DNA of 61,476 nt from Pseudomonas monteilii NBRC 103158 = DSM 14164. GTDB lineage: Bacteria; Pseudomonadota; Gammaproteobacteria; Pseudomonadales; Pseudomonadaceae. Location of the stretch: the NCBI RefSeq assembly GCF_000730605.1, contig NZ_BBIS01000027.1, positions 1 through 61,476 of the forward strand, given 5' to 3'. A program made the position numbers and the translations under genes. Positions within the stretch are counted from its first letter, which is position 1. Every line of letters starts with the position of its first letter. The notes beneath the pieces are model-generated. The model ran no database searches. It worked only from the letters and a program-made list of their open reading frames with translations, and was not told the DNA's origin. Below, one piece after another: positions 9,497 through 18,196 of this stretch.

Positions 9497-10489
9497 ATGA
9501 TCCGAATAGGCAACGCCCAAGTGTCGCTGGAGCGGCGAGAAGTGTTTCTAGACGGCAAGCCGATCCTGTTGGGTGGCCGCGCATTCGAGGTGTTGGCCAC
9601 GTTGATCAAGGCCAAGGGCCGGGTGGTCGGCAAGGACGAACTGCTCAGCCAGGTGTGGGCCGGCACGGTGGTCGAGGACAACAACCTGCAGGTGCAGGTG
9701 TCTTTGCTGCGCAAGGCCTTTGGCGACCGTGGGCTGATTCAGACCGTACCCCGCCGGGGCTACCGCCTGGCTGCCGAGATAAGCCTTGATGTGCCTTGCC
9801 TGGCGCCGGGCCACCCGACGCTGGGTGCCGGTGCTGACATGTTTGAACCCTTGAAAGACAGTGCGAACGTACCGGTGCTGGTGGTGGACGATGACCCCTC
9901 GGTGCGTACGGCGCTGGGCCGCCTGCTGCGCTCGCAGGATATCCCGCATCAGTTGTTCGCCAGTGCCGAGGCGTTGTTCGAAGCCCACTTGGAAACCCCC
10001 TGCGCCTGCCTGCTGCTCGACATGCACCTGCCCGATACCACTGGCCTTGAGGTGCAGCACGCCCTCCGCCAGCTGGGGCTGCCTTGGCCGATCGTGTTCA
10101 TGACCGGTTTCGGCACCATCCCGATGACGGTGCAGGCCATGCGTGCGGGGGCAGTGGAGTTCCTGACCAAGCCATTTGATGAAGACCAGTTGCTGACGCT
10201 GCTGCAGGCCGTGCGTACCCGGGCTGTGGTCGATGGGCGCAAATGGCACCATGCGCGGCAGGTCGAGGCAAAGTACCAACGCCTGACCCAGCGTGAGCGC
10301 CAAGTGTTCTCGCTGGTGGTCGATGGCCTGTCGCACAAGCAGATCGCCAGGCAGATCGGCACCAGCGAAGTGACGACCAAGGTGCACAAGAAAAACATCA
10401 TGAACAAGATGCAGTCCCGCTCGCTGGTGGAACTGGTGGCCATGCACAACGTCATCGAGGCGCGGGTAGAGGGCCTGGCCAGCGCATGA
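9497..10489 (+). CDS. Response regulator with N-terminal winged helix and C-terminal LuxR HTH
   Basis: A 330-residue response regulator with an unusual layout. Residues ~1-100 form an OmpR/PhoB/CadC-type winged helix (FEVLATLIKAKGRVVGKDEL, then QTVPRRGYRLA). Residues ~122-245 are a receiver domain (VLVVDDDPSVRTALG, phospho-acceptor Asp175 in LLLDMHLPD, FMTGF, and conserved Lys in LTKPFD). The C-terminal ~65 residues are a FixJ/LuxR helix-turn-helix (LTQRERQVFSLVVDGLSHKQ). Having DNA-binding domains at both ends is uncommon. The start ATG 9497 follows GAGGAAG. It is divergent from the giant sensor kinase and overlaps the next receiver gene by 4 bp (ATGA), so all three probably form one phosphorelay. 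Confidence 0.9.
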   Translation: MIRIGNAQVSLERREVFLDGKPILLGGRAFEVLATLIKAKGRVVGKDELLSQVWAGTVVEDNNLQVQVSLLRKAFGDRGLIQTVPRRGYRLAAEISLDVPCLAPGHPTLGAGADMFEPLKDSANVPVLVVDDDPSVRTALGRLLRSQDIPHQLFASAEALFEAHLETPCACLLLDMHLPDTTGLEVQHALRQLGLPWPIVFMTGFGTIPMTVQAMRAGAVEFLTKPFDEDQLLTLLQAVRTRAVVDGRKWHHARQVEAKYQRLTQRERQVFSLVVDGLSHKQIARQIGTSEVTTKVHKKNIMNKMQSRSLVELVAMHNVIEARVEGLASA

Positions 10490-10854
10490 GCAGATGGGTG
10501 TGCATCGTCGACGACGATGCTTCGGTGCGCAAAAGCCTGGCCAACCTGCTGCGTTCGGCCGGGTTCGAGACGTTGTCGTTCGCTGCGGGGGATGTATTCC
10601 TGGGTTCGGAGCTGGCGCGGCAGGCGGGCTGTGTGCTGCTCGACCTGAAAATGCCTGGGATGAGCGGGTTGGCGGTGCAGCGTGAGCTGGCCTGGCAGCA
10701 GTGGCGGTTGCCGGTGATCTGCATGTCGGCACACTGGGATGATGACGCGGTGCATGCGGCGATGAGCCTTGGGGCATTGGCCTGCCTGGGCAAGCCTTTT
10801 TCTGAAGAGGTGCTGCTAAGAGTGGTTGAAGAGGCATTGGCGGGCGGGCAGTGA
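10486..10854 (+). CDS. Single-domain receiver protein (FixJ-type REC)
   Basis: A 122-residue stand-alone receiver domain: acidic pocket in CIVDDDASVRKSLANLL, phospho-Asp in GCVLLDLKMPGMSGL, switch Ser in ICMSAH, and Lys in LGKPFSEE. It has no output domain. The start codon overlaps the stop of the preceding response regulator (ATGA), implying translational coupling. It could act as a phosphate sink or intermediate for the hybrid kinase encoded divergently. Sequence features fit FixJ/TodT-type receivers. Confidence 0.88.
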   Translation: MSRWVCIVDDDASVRKSLANLLRSAGFETLSFAAGDVFLGSELARQAGCVLLDLKMPGMSGLAVQRELAWQQWRLPVICMSAHWDDDAVHAAMSLGALACLGKPFSEEVLLRVVEEALAGGQ

Positions 10855-10860
10855 TGTGCT

Positions 10861-10907
10861 GCCTTTGCCGGCCCTTTCGCGGGCTCGCCCGCGAAGAGGC
10901 CAGTAGC
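10861..10907. repeat. REP-type palindrome after receiver gene
   Basis: GCCGGCCCTTTCGCGGGC facing GCCCGCGAAGAGGCC, with the same core (CGCGGG/CCCGCG with TTTC and GAAG arms) as the hairpin at 4161-4206. Two related copies in one window support a genome-wide REP family. It also closes the response-regulator operon. Confidence 0.75.
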
Positions 10908-10995
10908 CTTAACATCCATCTCAGCACACTTGCGCAATCAATCACCGGGGATTCGGGCAATGCTCCCGTGGTAATCGTTTAGCGAGCCCCTTGCC

Positions 10996-11433
10996 ATGCC
11001 CCGCCTGAAAACCTTCCTCGACCCCCAATCCCCAAGCTTGAGCGCCACCGGCCTGCTCTTCATGCGGGTAATGGCCGCCTTGCTATTACTGTTTATCCAT
11101 GGGCTCCCCAAGCTGCTGGACTGGAGCGGTGAATTGCAGCGCATAGAAGACCCATTCGGGTTGGGCGCACCGCTGACCTTGGGGCTGGCGGTTTTTGCCG
11201 AGGTGGTTTGCCCACTGTTGCTGCTTTTGGGTGTTGCCGCGCGCCTGGCTTGCCTGCCGGTGCTGGCAGTGTTGCTGGTGGCGCTGGTGGTGGTGCACCC
11301 GGACTGGACGCTAGAGCAGGGGCAGTTTGCCTGGTTGCTGGTGGCACTTTACGGCGGGTTGGCGTTGACTGGGCCTGGGGCGTATTCGGTTTCCGGGTAT
11401 TTCTGGCGGGGCAAAGCAGCCCCGGCAATCTAA
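10996..11433 (+). CDS. DoxX-family membrane protein
   Basis: A 145-residue membrane protein with four hydrophobic segments, the DoxX size and topology. The typical first segment is GLLFMRVMAALLLLFIHGLPKL, followed by the FGLGAPLTLGLAVFAEVVCPLLLL region. DoxX proteins are associated with redox and sulfur metabolism, but the function here is unknown. It is monocistronic, and its stop codon overlaps the 3' end of the convergent comM fragment. Confidence 0.85.
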   Translation: MPRLKTFLDPQSPSLSATGLLFMRVMAALLLLFIHGLPKLLDWSGELQRIEDPFGLGAPLTLGLAVFAEVVCPLLLLLGVAARLACLPVLAVLLVALVVVHPDWTLEQGQFAWLLVALYGGLALTGPGAYSVSGYFWRGKAAPAI

Positions 11434-12079
11434 CTGCTCCCCGGCCGGTACTGCAGGGCCTCGGCTAGATGAGCCCGGCCAATCGCCTCGCAACCCTCCA
11501 GGTCTGCCAACGTTCGTGCCACCTTCAACAAGCGGTGTGCCGCACGCAACGATAAGGTCAATCGCTCACAGGCACCCTCCAGCCAGGCCTGGTCTGCTGG
11601 AGTCAACTCACAGTGGCGGCGCAATCCCTCGAGGTTGAGAAACGCATTTGCGCACCCTTGTCTCCGGTGCTGCAGTTCTCGTGCTTCAGCCACCCTGACG
11701 GCCACATCGGCACTGGTCTCGCCGCAGGGCTGGTTGTTCAGCGTGGTGCTTTCGCGGGCCACGGTCAGGTGCAGGTCGATACGGTCCAGCAGCGGCCCGG
11801 ACAGCTTGTTGCGGTACCGTGCGATCTGCTCGGTGCTGCACCGGCAGCGGCCCGTGGGGTCGCCCAGGTAGCCGCAAGGGCAGGGGTTCATGGCGGCTAC
11901 CAGCTGAAAGCGTGCCGGGAAGCGCACCTTGTCGCGGGCCCGGGCAATCACGATTTCGCCCGACTCAAGCGGTTCGCGCAGCACTTCCAGCACGCGCCGT
12001 TCGAACTCTGGTAGCTCATCCAGAAACAGCACACCGTGGTGGGCCAGGGTGATTTCGCCCGGTTGCGGCCGGCTGCTGC
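11430..12079 (-). pseudogene. comM: comM (yifB) 3' fragment, split by the Tn7-like element
   Basis: C-terminal ~215 residues of ComM/YifB, an AAA+ Mg-chelatase-like helicase needed for recombination of incoming DNA in natural transformation. The Walker B region (VLFLDELPEFERRVLEVLRE), the sensor segment (FQLVAAMNPCPCGYLGD) and the C-terminal Mg-chelatase domain are present. The Walker A half is 43.5 kb away at 55609-56454. Deleting 12080-55608 plus one GCTGC copy gives a continuous 496-codon gene reading ...ALVGGSSRPQPGEITLAHHG. This fragment has no start of its own and is probably non-functional. Confidence 0.95.
12075..12079. repeat. comM: Left target-site duplication (GCTGC)
   Basis: Five bases GCTGC immediately outside the left TGT terminus, identical to 55609-55613 outside the right end. 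Five-bp duplications are the Tn7-superfamily norm. Confidence 0.93.
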
Positions 12080-12088
12080 TGTCGGCTT

Positions 12089-12103
12089 TCGAAATAGCTG
12101 CGA
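12089..12103. promoter_or_regulatory. Left-end TnsB-type binding site L1
   Basis: TCGAAATAGCTGCGA, exact inverse of the right-end copy at 55585-55599, 9 bp inside the terminus. Repeated 15-mers at both ends are the expected transposase (TnsB) sites. Confidence 0.8.
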
Positions 12104-12143
12104 AACCATTACTCTAGAGGGCGCGAGGTACCGTTTCTGCTTG

Positions 12144-12158
12144 CACAAATAGCTGCGA
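12144..12158. promoter_or_regulatory. Left-end TnsB-type binding site L2
   Basis: CACAAATAGCTGCGA, matching the last 12 bases of the consensus TCGAAATAGCTGCGA and in the same orientation as L1. Confidence 0.72.
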
Positions 12159-12191
12159 ATAATTTTCGAATTGGATGCGACAGGATTGAAA

Positions 12192-12881
12192 ATGACTCGA
12201 AATAGCTGCGACAAACCTCAGCAGGTCCGTCCCATCAAACCGACACGTCGCAGCGTTTCAGGGTTTTTGCCCTTCCGCGGCGTAGGAGGTGTCCCATTCG
12301 AGTCATTGCTCGAGCGCGATTTTCTGAAGCGGATGAGGTTCTCCCATCGAGTTGAGTCTGTGATTGCTCAGCCTGTTCGCGTTGACTTCGTTGACTCCCT
12401 TGGGCGAGCCCAGACCTATACCCCAGACTTTCTGGTGCACTATCGCCAGCCCGCCGACGTTGAATACATGGACTACATCAAGCCGATGCTGGTCGAGGTA
12501 AAGCCCGCCTACGAGTGGCGTAAGAATTGGCGCGCTTGGCTCGGAAAATGGAAGGCAGCGCGTCGTTACGCGAGGCAGGAAGGATGGACCTTCAGTATTT
12601 ACGACGAATCGCGCATCCGTGGATTACCGCTCGAGAACATCACCTTCCTAGAGCGATTCGAGCGGTTGGATTTCGATCAGGTAGACATCGAGATGGTCTT
12701 GAAAACGCTTCAGGAGATGGAGTTTGCTCCTGTCCACTACTTACTGGCACGCCATTTCAAGGGCCTATATCGTGATCGCGGGGTAGCTCTGTTGTGGCAC
12801 CTGATCGCAACTGGGCGGGTGGAATGCGATATCACCGAGCCTTTGAATGAATACCTTGAGCTTTGGGTGGCCACGCGATGA
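12192..12881 (+). CDS. tnsA: TnsA-type transposon endonuclease
   Basis: Restriction-endonuclease-like subunit of a Tn7 transposase, 229 residues; it cuts the 5' ends so the element moves by cut-and-paste. Conserved acidic and basic residues are visible: Glu37 in PFESLLERDF, Asp79 in TYTPDFLVHY, and Glu102-x-Lys104 in MLVEVKPAYEW. A C-terminal helical domain follows, as in Tn7 TnsA. I choose ATG 12192; an in-frame TTG at 12171 would add seven residues. The start overlaps a TnsB-type site, and the stop overlaps the tnsB start (ATGA). In Tn6022-like nomenclature this is tniC. Confidence 0.92.
   Translation: MTRNSCDKPQQVRPIKPTRRSVSGFLPFRGVGGVPFESLLERDFLKRMRFSHRVESVIAQPVRVDFVDSLGRAQTYTPDFLVHYRQPADVEYMDYIKPMLVEVKPAYEWRKNWRAWLGKWKAARRYARQEGWTFSIYDESRIRGLPLENITFLERFERLDFDQVDIEMVLKTLQEMEFAPVHYLLARHFKGLYRDRGVALLWHLIATGRVECDITEPLNEYLELWVATR
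12197..12211. promoter_or_regulatory. Left-end TnsB-type binding site L3 inside tnsA start
   Basis: Perfect consensus TCGAAATAGCTGCGA located 5 bp after the A of the tnsA ATG, so it overlaps the first codons. Transposase bound here could repress its own operon, as in other Tn7-like elements. Confidence 0.75.
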
Positions 12882-14800
12882 ACATTTATGAGATCGACAC
12901 GGACGAGCACTTTGTTCCTTACGAACCGTCCAGGGAGCGTGTGCGTGTTGAAGTGGGCGAGATGGTCCGATGCGACAAGCAGATCTTCCGGATCGTCCAG
13001 TTGCTCGACTTTCAGAATGTCGTCGGCGTCGAAGTGGAGACCGGCCGAAGCGTGTCGCTTCGGATCGCAGAGCTGCTACCAGTTGAGCAAGAGCGGGTTG
13101 ATGGGTTGTACGTTAACTATGACGTTTCGACGATCAGCTCGGATGAGTGGGCAGTGGCTCAGCAGCGCTTTTCAGCGATCAAACCATTGTTACGTGACTC
13201 AGTCCTGCCAAGAAGCAGCGTAGAAGAGCGTGCCAAGGAAGTTGGTGTGGATACCGCCACGCTTTATCGCTGGCTTGAACGCTACCAAAGCTGGCACGAG
13301 GTCCTGGCGCTGGTGCCTCGCAAGCGTGGATGGCAATCGGGTAATAGTCGGTTAAGCGCCCAGGCGGATAAGCTCATCGATGACGTGATTGATCAGCACT
13401 ACCTGACCATTCAGCGTAGAACGGTCCAGTCGACCATTGCAGAAATCGAGTCGCAGGCAAAAGCTCTTGGAATCAAACCTCCCAGTGCTTCTGCGATCAG
13501 AGCCCGTATCAAGCGCATTCCTGAAAAGATCGTTCTGCGCAGGCGTGGTTACGCGGACAAGGCTCGGAATCGGCATACACCTTCAGTAGGGAAATTCCCA
13601 GGTGCTGACTACCCGTTGGCTGTAATCCAGATCGACCATACGCCCATCGACTTGATCATCGTGGATGACCGACATCGCAAGCCAATTGGTCGGTTGTGGC
13701 TGAGCCTGGCGATCGACGTGCACTCTCGGATGATTACTGGCTATTACTTGGCATTGGAAGACCCTTCAGAAATCTCCGTAGGCATGTGCTTGGCGCACTC
13801 AATTTTGCCGAAGGAAGCCTGGCTGAACCTACACAATGTTCGAGGTGAGTGGCCTGTGTGGGGCTTCCCTCGTGTGGTGCACACCGATAACGGTCCTGAC
13901 TTCCAGGCTGAGAATTTCCGTCGATCGTGTGCGAACTACAACATTGAGAACCAGTTCCGGCCGGTGAAGCGTCCCAAATACGGCGGTCATATCGAGCGTC
14001 TTCTCGGTACCTTCATGAGCGAGCTGCATGAGCTACCAGGTACTACGTACAGCAGTGTGCCTGATCGAGACGGTTACAACTCGGACAAGCACGCCGCGCT
14101 CACGATGGGTGAGTTCGAGGAATGGTTGGTGAAATCGATCATCCTCTATCACAACCGCAACCACTCAGCGATCTACATGAGCCCCGCGCGCAAATGGCAC
14201 ATCGGTTTCTTCGGCAGCCGTGAAGCCGATGCCTTGGTGAGTATTCCTCCGCGGCCTGCAGATCCGCTGACTGTCCAATTGGACTTCATGCCTTCTTATC
14301 GCCGCACCGTCCAGCATTATGGTGTGCAGCTTGATGTCTACTACTACTCGGAAGCCTTACGACATTGGATCGGGACTACAGATCCTGCAACCGGCCAAGC
14401 CCGCAAGTTTGTCTTCAGAAGAGACCCGCGTGATATCAGCGTGATCTGGTTCTATGACCCAGTACTCAAGCAATACTTCAGGGTACCTGTGGCCAACCAG
14501 GCCTTCCCAGCAGCGACTCTATGGGAGTTCCGTGCAGCGAAGAAGCAGGCGGTTGATGAAGGCCGGCAGCATATTGATGAGGCATTGATTGGCAGGCTGA
14601 TCCAGGAACGCCGTCAGATCGTTAGTGAGGCCTCGGCAAGTACCAAAAAGGCGCGTCGTGATGCTCAGAAGCACAAGGTGCACAGCAAAAACGTCACCCC
14701 AGCGCAGCCTGTCAAAACCCTTGTAGAACCACTACATCCAATTCCTTCTGACGAAGGGTTGCTGCTTGATGATGTTGACCTGATTGGTGATATCCAATGA
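12878..14800 (+). CDS. tnsB: TnsB-type DDE transposase
   Basis: Retroviral-integrase-like transposase of 640 residues; it joins the 3' ends to target DNA and binds the terminal repeats. The catalytic triad reads Asp253 (IQIDHTPIDL), Asp337 (VVHTDNGPDF) and Glu373 (YGGHIERLLGT), giving the D-35-E spacing. An N-terminal helix-turn-helix precedes it (EERAKEVGVDTATLYRWLER), and a basic C-terminal tail follows for TnsC contact. The start ATG 12878 overlaps the tnsA stop; a TTG at 12863 is also in frame. Equivalent to tniA of Tn6022. Confidence 0.95.
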   Translation: MNIYEIDTDEHFVPYEPSRERVRVEVGEMVRCDKQIFRIVQLLDFQNVVGVEVETGRSVSLRIAELLPVEQERVDGLYVNYDVSTISSDEWAVAQQRFSAIKPLLRDSVLPRSSVEERAKEVGVDTATLYRWLERYQSWHEVLALVPRKRGWQSGNSRLSAQADKLIDDVIDQHYLTIQRRTVQSTIAEIESQAKALGIKPPSASAIRARIKRIPEKIVLRRRGYADKARNRHTPSVGKFPGADYPLAVIQIDHTPIDLIIVDDRHRKPIGRLWLSLAIDVHSRMITGYYLALEDPSEISVGMCLAHSILPKEAWLNLHNVRGEWPVWGFPRVVHTDNGPDFQAENFRRSCANYNIENQFRPVKRPKYGGHIERLLGTFMSELHELPGTTYSSVPDRDGYNSDKHAALTMGEFEEWLVKSIILYHNRNHSAIYMSPARKWHIGFFGSREADALVSIPPRPADPLTVQLDFMPSYRRTVQHYGVQLDVYYYSEALRHWIGTTDPATGQARKFVFRRDPRDISVIWFYDPVLKQYFRVPVANQAFPAATLWEFRAAKKQAVDEGRQHIDEALIGRLIQERRQIVSEASASTKKARRDAQKHKVHSKNVTPAQPVKTLVEPLHPIPSDEGLLLDDVDLIGDIQ

Positions 14801-15687
14801 CTGAGTACGCACACCTCCACGCCGACTTCAGGCCTGTGCTGCAGCTTTCCGCCCGAGAGCGTATTCGCTTCATGGGCGAGCCTCGTTGGATTGGCTACAA
14901 GGCTGCTCATCACATTCTAGATAGCCTTGAGTGCCTACTTGATGCTCCCAAGCGACCTCGAATGCCTAACATGCTCATTGTCGGTGACCCAAACAACGGT
15001 AAGACCACCATCGTTCGGCATTTTGAGAAGACGCATGGTGAGGGCTACGTTGACGAGAACTCCGAGCCTGTGCGGCCGATAATCTTGGCCGAGGCGCCGC
15101 CATCTGCTGAAGAGAAAGATCTCTACATTGCGATTCTTGATCGCATGTGGATGCCTTACAAGACCACCGATTCCAAGGTCACGCTGAGGTTCCAGGTCAT
15201 TCACGCGCTGCGAGAGCTAAAAGTGCGTATGTTGATCATCGATGAGGTTCACTCGATGCTCACAGGCTCCGCCACAAAACAGCGGGAAGTCATGAACGCC
15301 CTCAAGATGTTGTGTAACACACTGATGATCCCGATCGTTGGCGTGGGCACTCCAAATGCAGTGCAGATCCTGCACCTAGATCCGCAGCATGCCAGTCGTT
15401 TTGACGTCATCAAGTTGGAAACCTGGAAGCTGAATGCGGATTTCCAACGCTTGCTTAAGGCATTCGAGGCCGTGTTGCCGTTGAAGAAGGCCTCTGAACT
15501 CTACAAGCCGGAGCTTGCCCAGCTGATCCATTCCATTTCGGGTGGCAATACGGGGGATTTACACGGCTTGCTGCTCGAATGTGCCACGGAAGCTATTAAC
15601 TCTGGGAAGGAATGCATCGATCGACAGCTCATTGAGAGTAAGTCGTGGAAACGTCCTACACGTGGCATCCGGGAGCGCGTTGTGTAA
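14797..15687 (+). CDS. tnsC: TnsC/TniB-type AAA+ transposition regulator
   Basis: AAA+ ATPase of 296 residues that bridges the target selector and transposase and confers target immunity. Walker A is GDPNNGKT (63-70) and Walker B is MLIIDEVHSM with Asp149/Glu150; a sensor region PIVGVGTPNA follows. The compact size is closer to TniB and Tn6022 TnsC than to the 555-residue Tn7 TnsC. ATGA overlap with tnsB implies coupled translation. Confidence 0.93.
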   Translation: MTEYAHLHADFRPVLQLSARERIRFMGEPRWIGYKAAHHILDSLECLLDAPKRPRMPNMLIVGDPNNGKTTIVRHFEKTHGEGYVDENSEPVRPIILAEAPPSAEEKDLYIAILDRMWMPYKTTDSKVTLRFQVIHALRELKVRMLIIDEVHSMLTGSATKQREVMNALKMLCNTLMIPIVGVGTPNAVQILHLDPQHASRFDVIKLETWKLNADFQRLLKAFEAVLPLKKASELYKPELAQLIHSISGGNTGDLHGLLLECATEAINSGKECIDRQLIESKSWKRPTRGIRERVV

Positions 15688-16760
15688 ACCCGCGGTGGCC
15701 GCTTACCCCGCCCATTTTGCCCGATGAGCTGTTTTCCTCCTGGTTAGTGAGAACAGCACATGCTCATGGCTGCTTGCCCAGTTCGCTGACTGGTGCAGTT
15801 TGGCCAGGTAGCCATGCATGGAGCGTCGACCCTGATCGAGCGCATCCTTGGGCTAACTTGGATAGGTTGTCCGGTATGTCCGGCCTAAGCTCACATCAGC
15901 TTTTAGCCAGTACGCTATGGCCGGTTATGCAACGATTGCATCCCAGGCCTGTTCTCCAACGCTCAATGTACTTGCCTTGGATATTGCCGCTGGGTTGCCG
16001 GAGCCGATCACATGCAGGGGGGCTCATGTGTTGCCCTGACTGCATCAAGAGTGGTGTTCCCCACTTTCTGCTACAACACCGCTTGGCCTGGCATACGGCC
16101 TGCCCATGGCACAACATGCTTCTGATTGATCGTTGCGTCGTATGCAGTTCGGCGCTTCAGCCTGCGCGGCTGTGTGTCGATCGCCCACTTTCCGAGTGTC
16201 ACCAATGCGGCCAGCCCTTAGGAAAAGCTGCATTGACTCCACCGGTTGAGGCCGCGCTTACGTTTCAAACCTTCGCCGATTCAGCGAGCCAGTCGATGCC
16301 GTTTTATGGGCGGGTTCCGTTGGGTTTTTCGGAATGGATGTGTATCGCTCGCGTCATGGTCAGTTTCCTTGAACAGGTAACGCGACATCCTTCAGCCGGA
16401 TCGCATCTTTTTTGCGAGGCAATGGGCGTGGATTTGTCGCAGCTGCAGGCTTCATCGCTTGGGTTACCGTTTGAGTACGGGACGCCTTCCGAGCGCGCTG
16501 GGCTGTTGGGGCAAGCTTGGGTGATAATGCAGGCTGGGCCGGAACGATTCGTGGAGAGTGCAGCCGAGGCTAAGCTGCCTGTTACTTCATTTCCGTTGCC
16601 CGCAGTAAGTGTGCCCGACATCCTTCACCAGATGCTTTCGGTGCTCACCAATACGCCGCACAAGCCAGGTCATATGGGCCTCAAACGCACGCACTCGCCT
16701 CAAGAGGTGTGGCGTAGGTGGCACCGTTTGCAGAGAAGGACGCATAGAAATGGCATCTGA
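15645..16760 (+). CDS. tniQ: TniQ-family target-selection protein
   Basis: TniQ/TnsD-family protein of 371 residues linking a target selector to TnsC. The N-terminal signature LPDELFSSWLVRTAHAHGC is typical. A zinc-binding module follows (MCCPDCIKSGVPHFLLQHR, then CPWHNMLLIDRCVVCSSAL and CHQCGQPL). The start is a GTG at 15645 inside the last 43 bp of tnsC; no later Met precedes the signature. The C-terminus is shorter than Tn7 TnsD (508), consistent with targeting DNA recognition resting on the next gene product. Confidence 0.9.
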   Translation: METSYTWHPGARCVNPRWPLTPPILPDELFSSWLVRTAHAHGCLPSSLTGAVWPGSHAWSVDPDRAHPWANLDRLSGMSGLSSHQLLASTLWPVMQRLHPRPVLQRSMYLPWILPLGCRSRSHAGGLMCCPDCIKSGVPHFLLQHRLAWHTACPWHNMLLIDRCVVCSSALQPARLCVDRPLSECHQCGQPLGKAALTPPVEAALTFQTFADSASQSMPFYGRVPLGFSEWMCIARVMVSFLEQVTRHPSAGSHLFCEAMGVDLSQLQASSLGLPFEYGTPSERAGLLGQAWVIMQAGPERFVESAAEAKLPVTSFPLPAVSVPDILHQMLSVLTNTPHKPGHMGLKRTHSPQEVWRRWHRLQRRTHRNGI

Positions 16761-18195
16761 AGATACATCCACCCATGCAGGATGCGCTGGATGCGATCGG
16801 GAGATGGCTAAAGCCAAGAAGGTGCATGCGGGCAAACGGTATTGCGATACGTGTTACCCACGGCTATTTAAGCGACGTATGTGTGCCGCCTGCGGCAATT
16901 TTGCTCGCCTGCCGGTATTTGACCTGGCTGCCCGTTGCGCTGCCTGTGAGCGGGCTGGGCCTTGCGTAAGATGCGGTAAAACCGAGTTTGAAACGGCACT
17001 ACGCACTGAATACGGTCCCGTATGTAAGCCTTGCAGATACTATTTCCGAACCGCCGAGTCCTGTGAAGTCTGCGGAAAGCTCTCTCAGCGGCTTGCTCGA
17101 AGTAAGGTGACTGGGTTGCGGCGGTGCCCAGGCTGCAGTGGTCCCGAGATGGCAACCTGCCCGACCTGCCGGCACTACAGGGTACTCGTCACTGCTGCTG
17201 ATGGTGTCGCACGCTGCGAGACTTGCGCTTCCAATCCCGACCGTCCTTGTGAGTCCTGCGGCGCCCCCACACCGGCCGGGCGTGGCCGCAAGTGCGAAGA
17301 GTGTGCGTGGCAGAGCACATTCCAGAAGCGGTTAGCGATTAACGTCCAGGGTTTCAGTAGCGGTGAATTCGGCGAGCTCTTCGCTCAATTCGGGGCTTGG
17401 CTATTTGAAAGGGTTGGTGCCCAGAGAGCGGCACTGAGCATCAACGGTCATTACCCCTTCTTCCGGGCAATGGATGAAAGCTGGGGAGTGGTACCGAATT
17501 ACGAGAAACTCCTACAGCATTTCGGTGCGGCAAGGCTGCGCAAGGCAGAAAATCCGATGCGCTTTCTTGCTGAGAAATGCTTGGTCACTGTTAATCCGAT
17601 GCTGCGTGAGCAGTCTATTGAACAGGGCCGATTGGCTGCGATTCTAACCGAGCCACGCGATAGCTGGTCGAACCAGCTACTGGTTGAGTATTTGGATCCC
17701 CTGAAGGTGCGGGTGGAGCAAGGCAATACTGACCTACGTTCAGTTAGGCTGGCAGCTCGCGCCGCAGCAAATCTGTTGGAGAGTGCTCAGCTAGATCTAG
17801 GCGCTTTGCCAACGCAAAAAACGCTCGAGTCATTCTGGAAGCGATCGCCCGGACAGGTGGCGGCAGTTACAGGATTCGTTGGTCACCTGAATAGACGTCA
17901 CGGGCTGGAGCTACAAGCGAAACCTGATGCTCGCTGGTTGTCCCACGCCAAGCGGCAAAAGGCCGAGCGCGAGTTGGTAGCGATGTTGTATGAATCCACC
18001 GACGAGGACTTCGAAGGACGCTGGATCGTGAAGGGTCTTGCGTATTTTCACGATGTGGCGAGGGTAAGCCGCAAAGCCTTGATCTATCAACCGCACGACT
18101 ACCGCGGGGTTGCCGGGTACAACGTCACCCATAAAGGTGAAACGCTTTGGGTGCCTTCTGCGAGCAGCTACCAACGCAGCGTTCATTCCAATTGA
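16750..18195 (+). CDS. tnsF: TnsF-like comM target selector (zinc ribbons + degenerate tyrosine recombinase)
   Basis: Protein of 481 residues in the position of the comM selector of Tn6022-like elements. Residues ~12-190 contain six consecutive zinc-ribbon pairs (CAGC/CDTC, CAAC/CAAC, CVRC/CKPC, CEVC/CPGC, CPTC/CETC, CESC/CEEC). The middle resembles the helical core-binding domain of tyrosine recombinases (PTQKTLESFWKRSPGQ, FVGHLNRRHGL). The C-terminal ~85 residues look like only the start of a recombinase catalytic domain (ARVSRKALIYQPHDYRGV) and lack a recognisable R...HxxR...Y set. That matches the published description of TnsF as an inactivated tyrosine recombinase. The start ATG 16750 overlaps tniQ by 11 bp. 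The assignment rests on context and architecture, not a search. Confidence 0.78.
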   Translation: MASEDTSTHAGCAGCDREMAKAKKVHAGKRYCDTCYPRLFKRRMCAACGNFARLPVFDLAARCAACERAGPCVRCGKTEFETALRTEYGPVCKPCRYYFRTAESCEVCGKLSQRLARSKVTGLRRCPGCSGPEMATCPTCRHYRVLVTAADGVARCETCASNPDRPCESCGAPTPAGRGRKCEECAWQSTFQKRLAINVQGFSSGEFGELFAQFGAWLFERVGAQRAALSINGHYPFFRAMDESWGVVPNYEKLLQHFGAARLRKAENPMRFLAEKCLVTVNPMLREQSIEQGRLAAILTEPRDSWSNQLLVEYLDPLKVRVEQGNTDLRSVRLAARAAANLLESAQLDLGALPTQKTLESFWKRSPGQVAAVTGFVGHLNRRHGLELQAKPDARWLSHAKRQKAERELVAMLYESTDEDFEGRWIVKGLAYFHDVARVSRKALIYQPHDYRGVAGYNVTHKGETLWVPSASSYQRSVHSN

Positions 18196-18196
18196 G

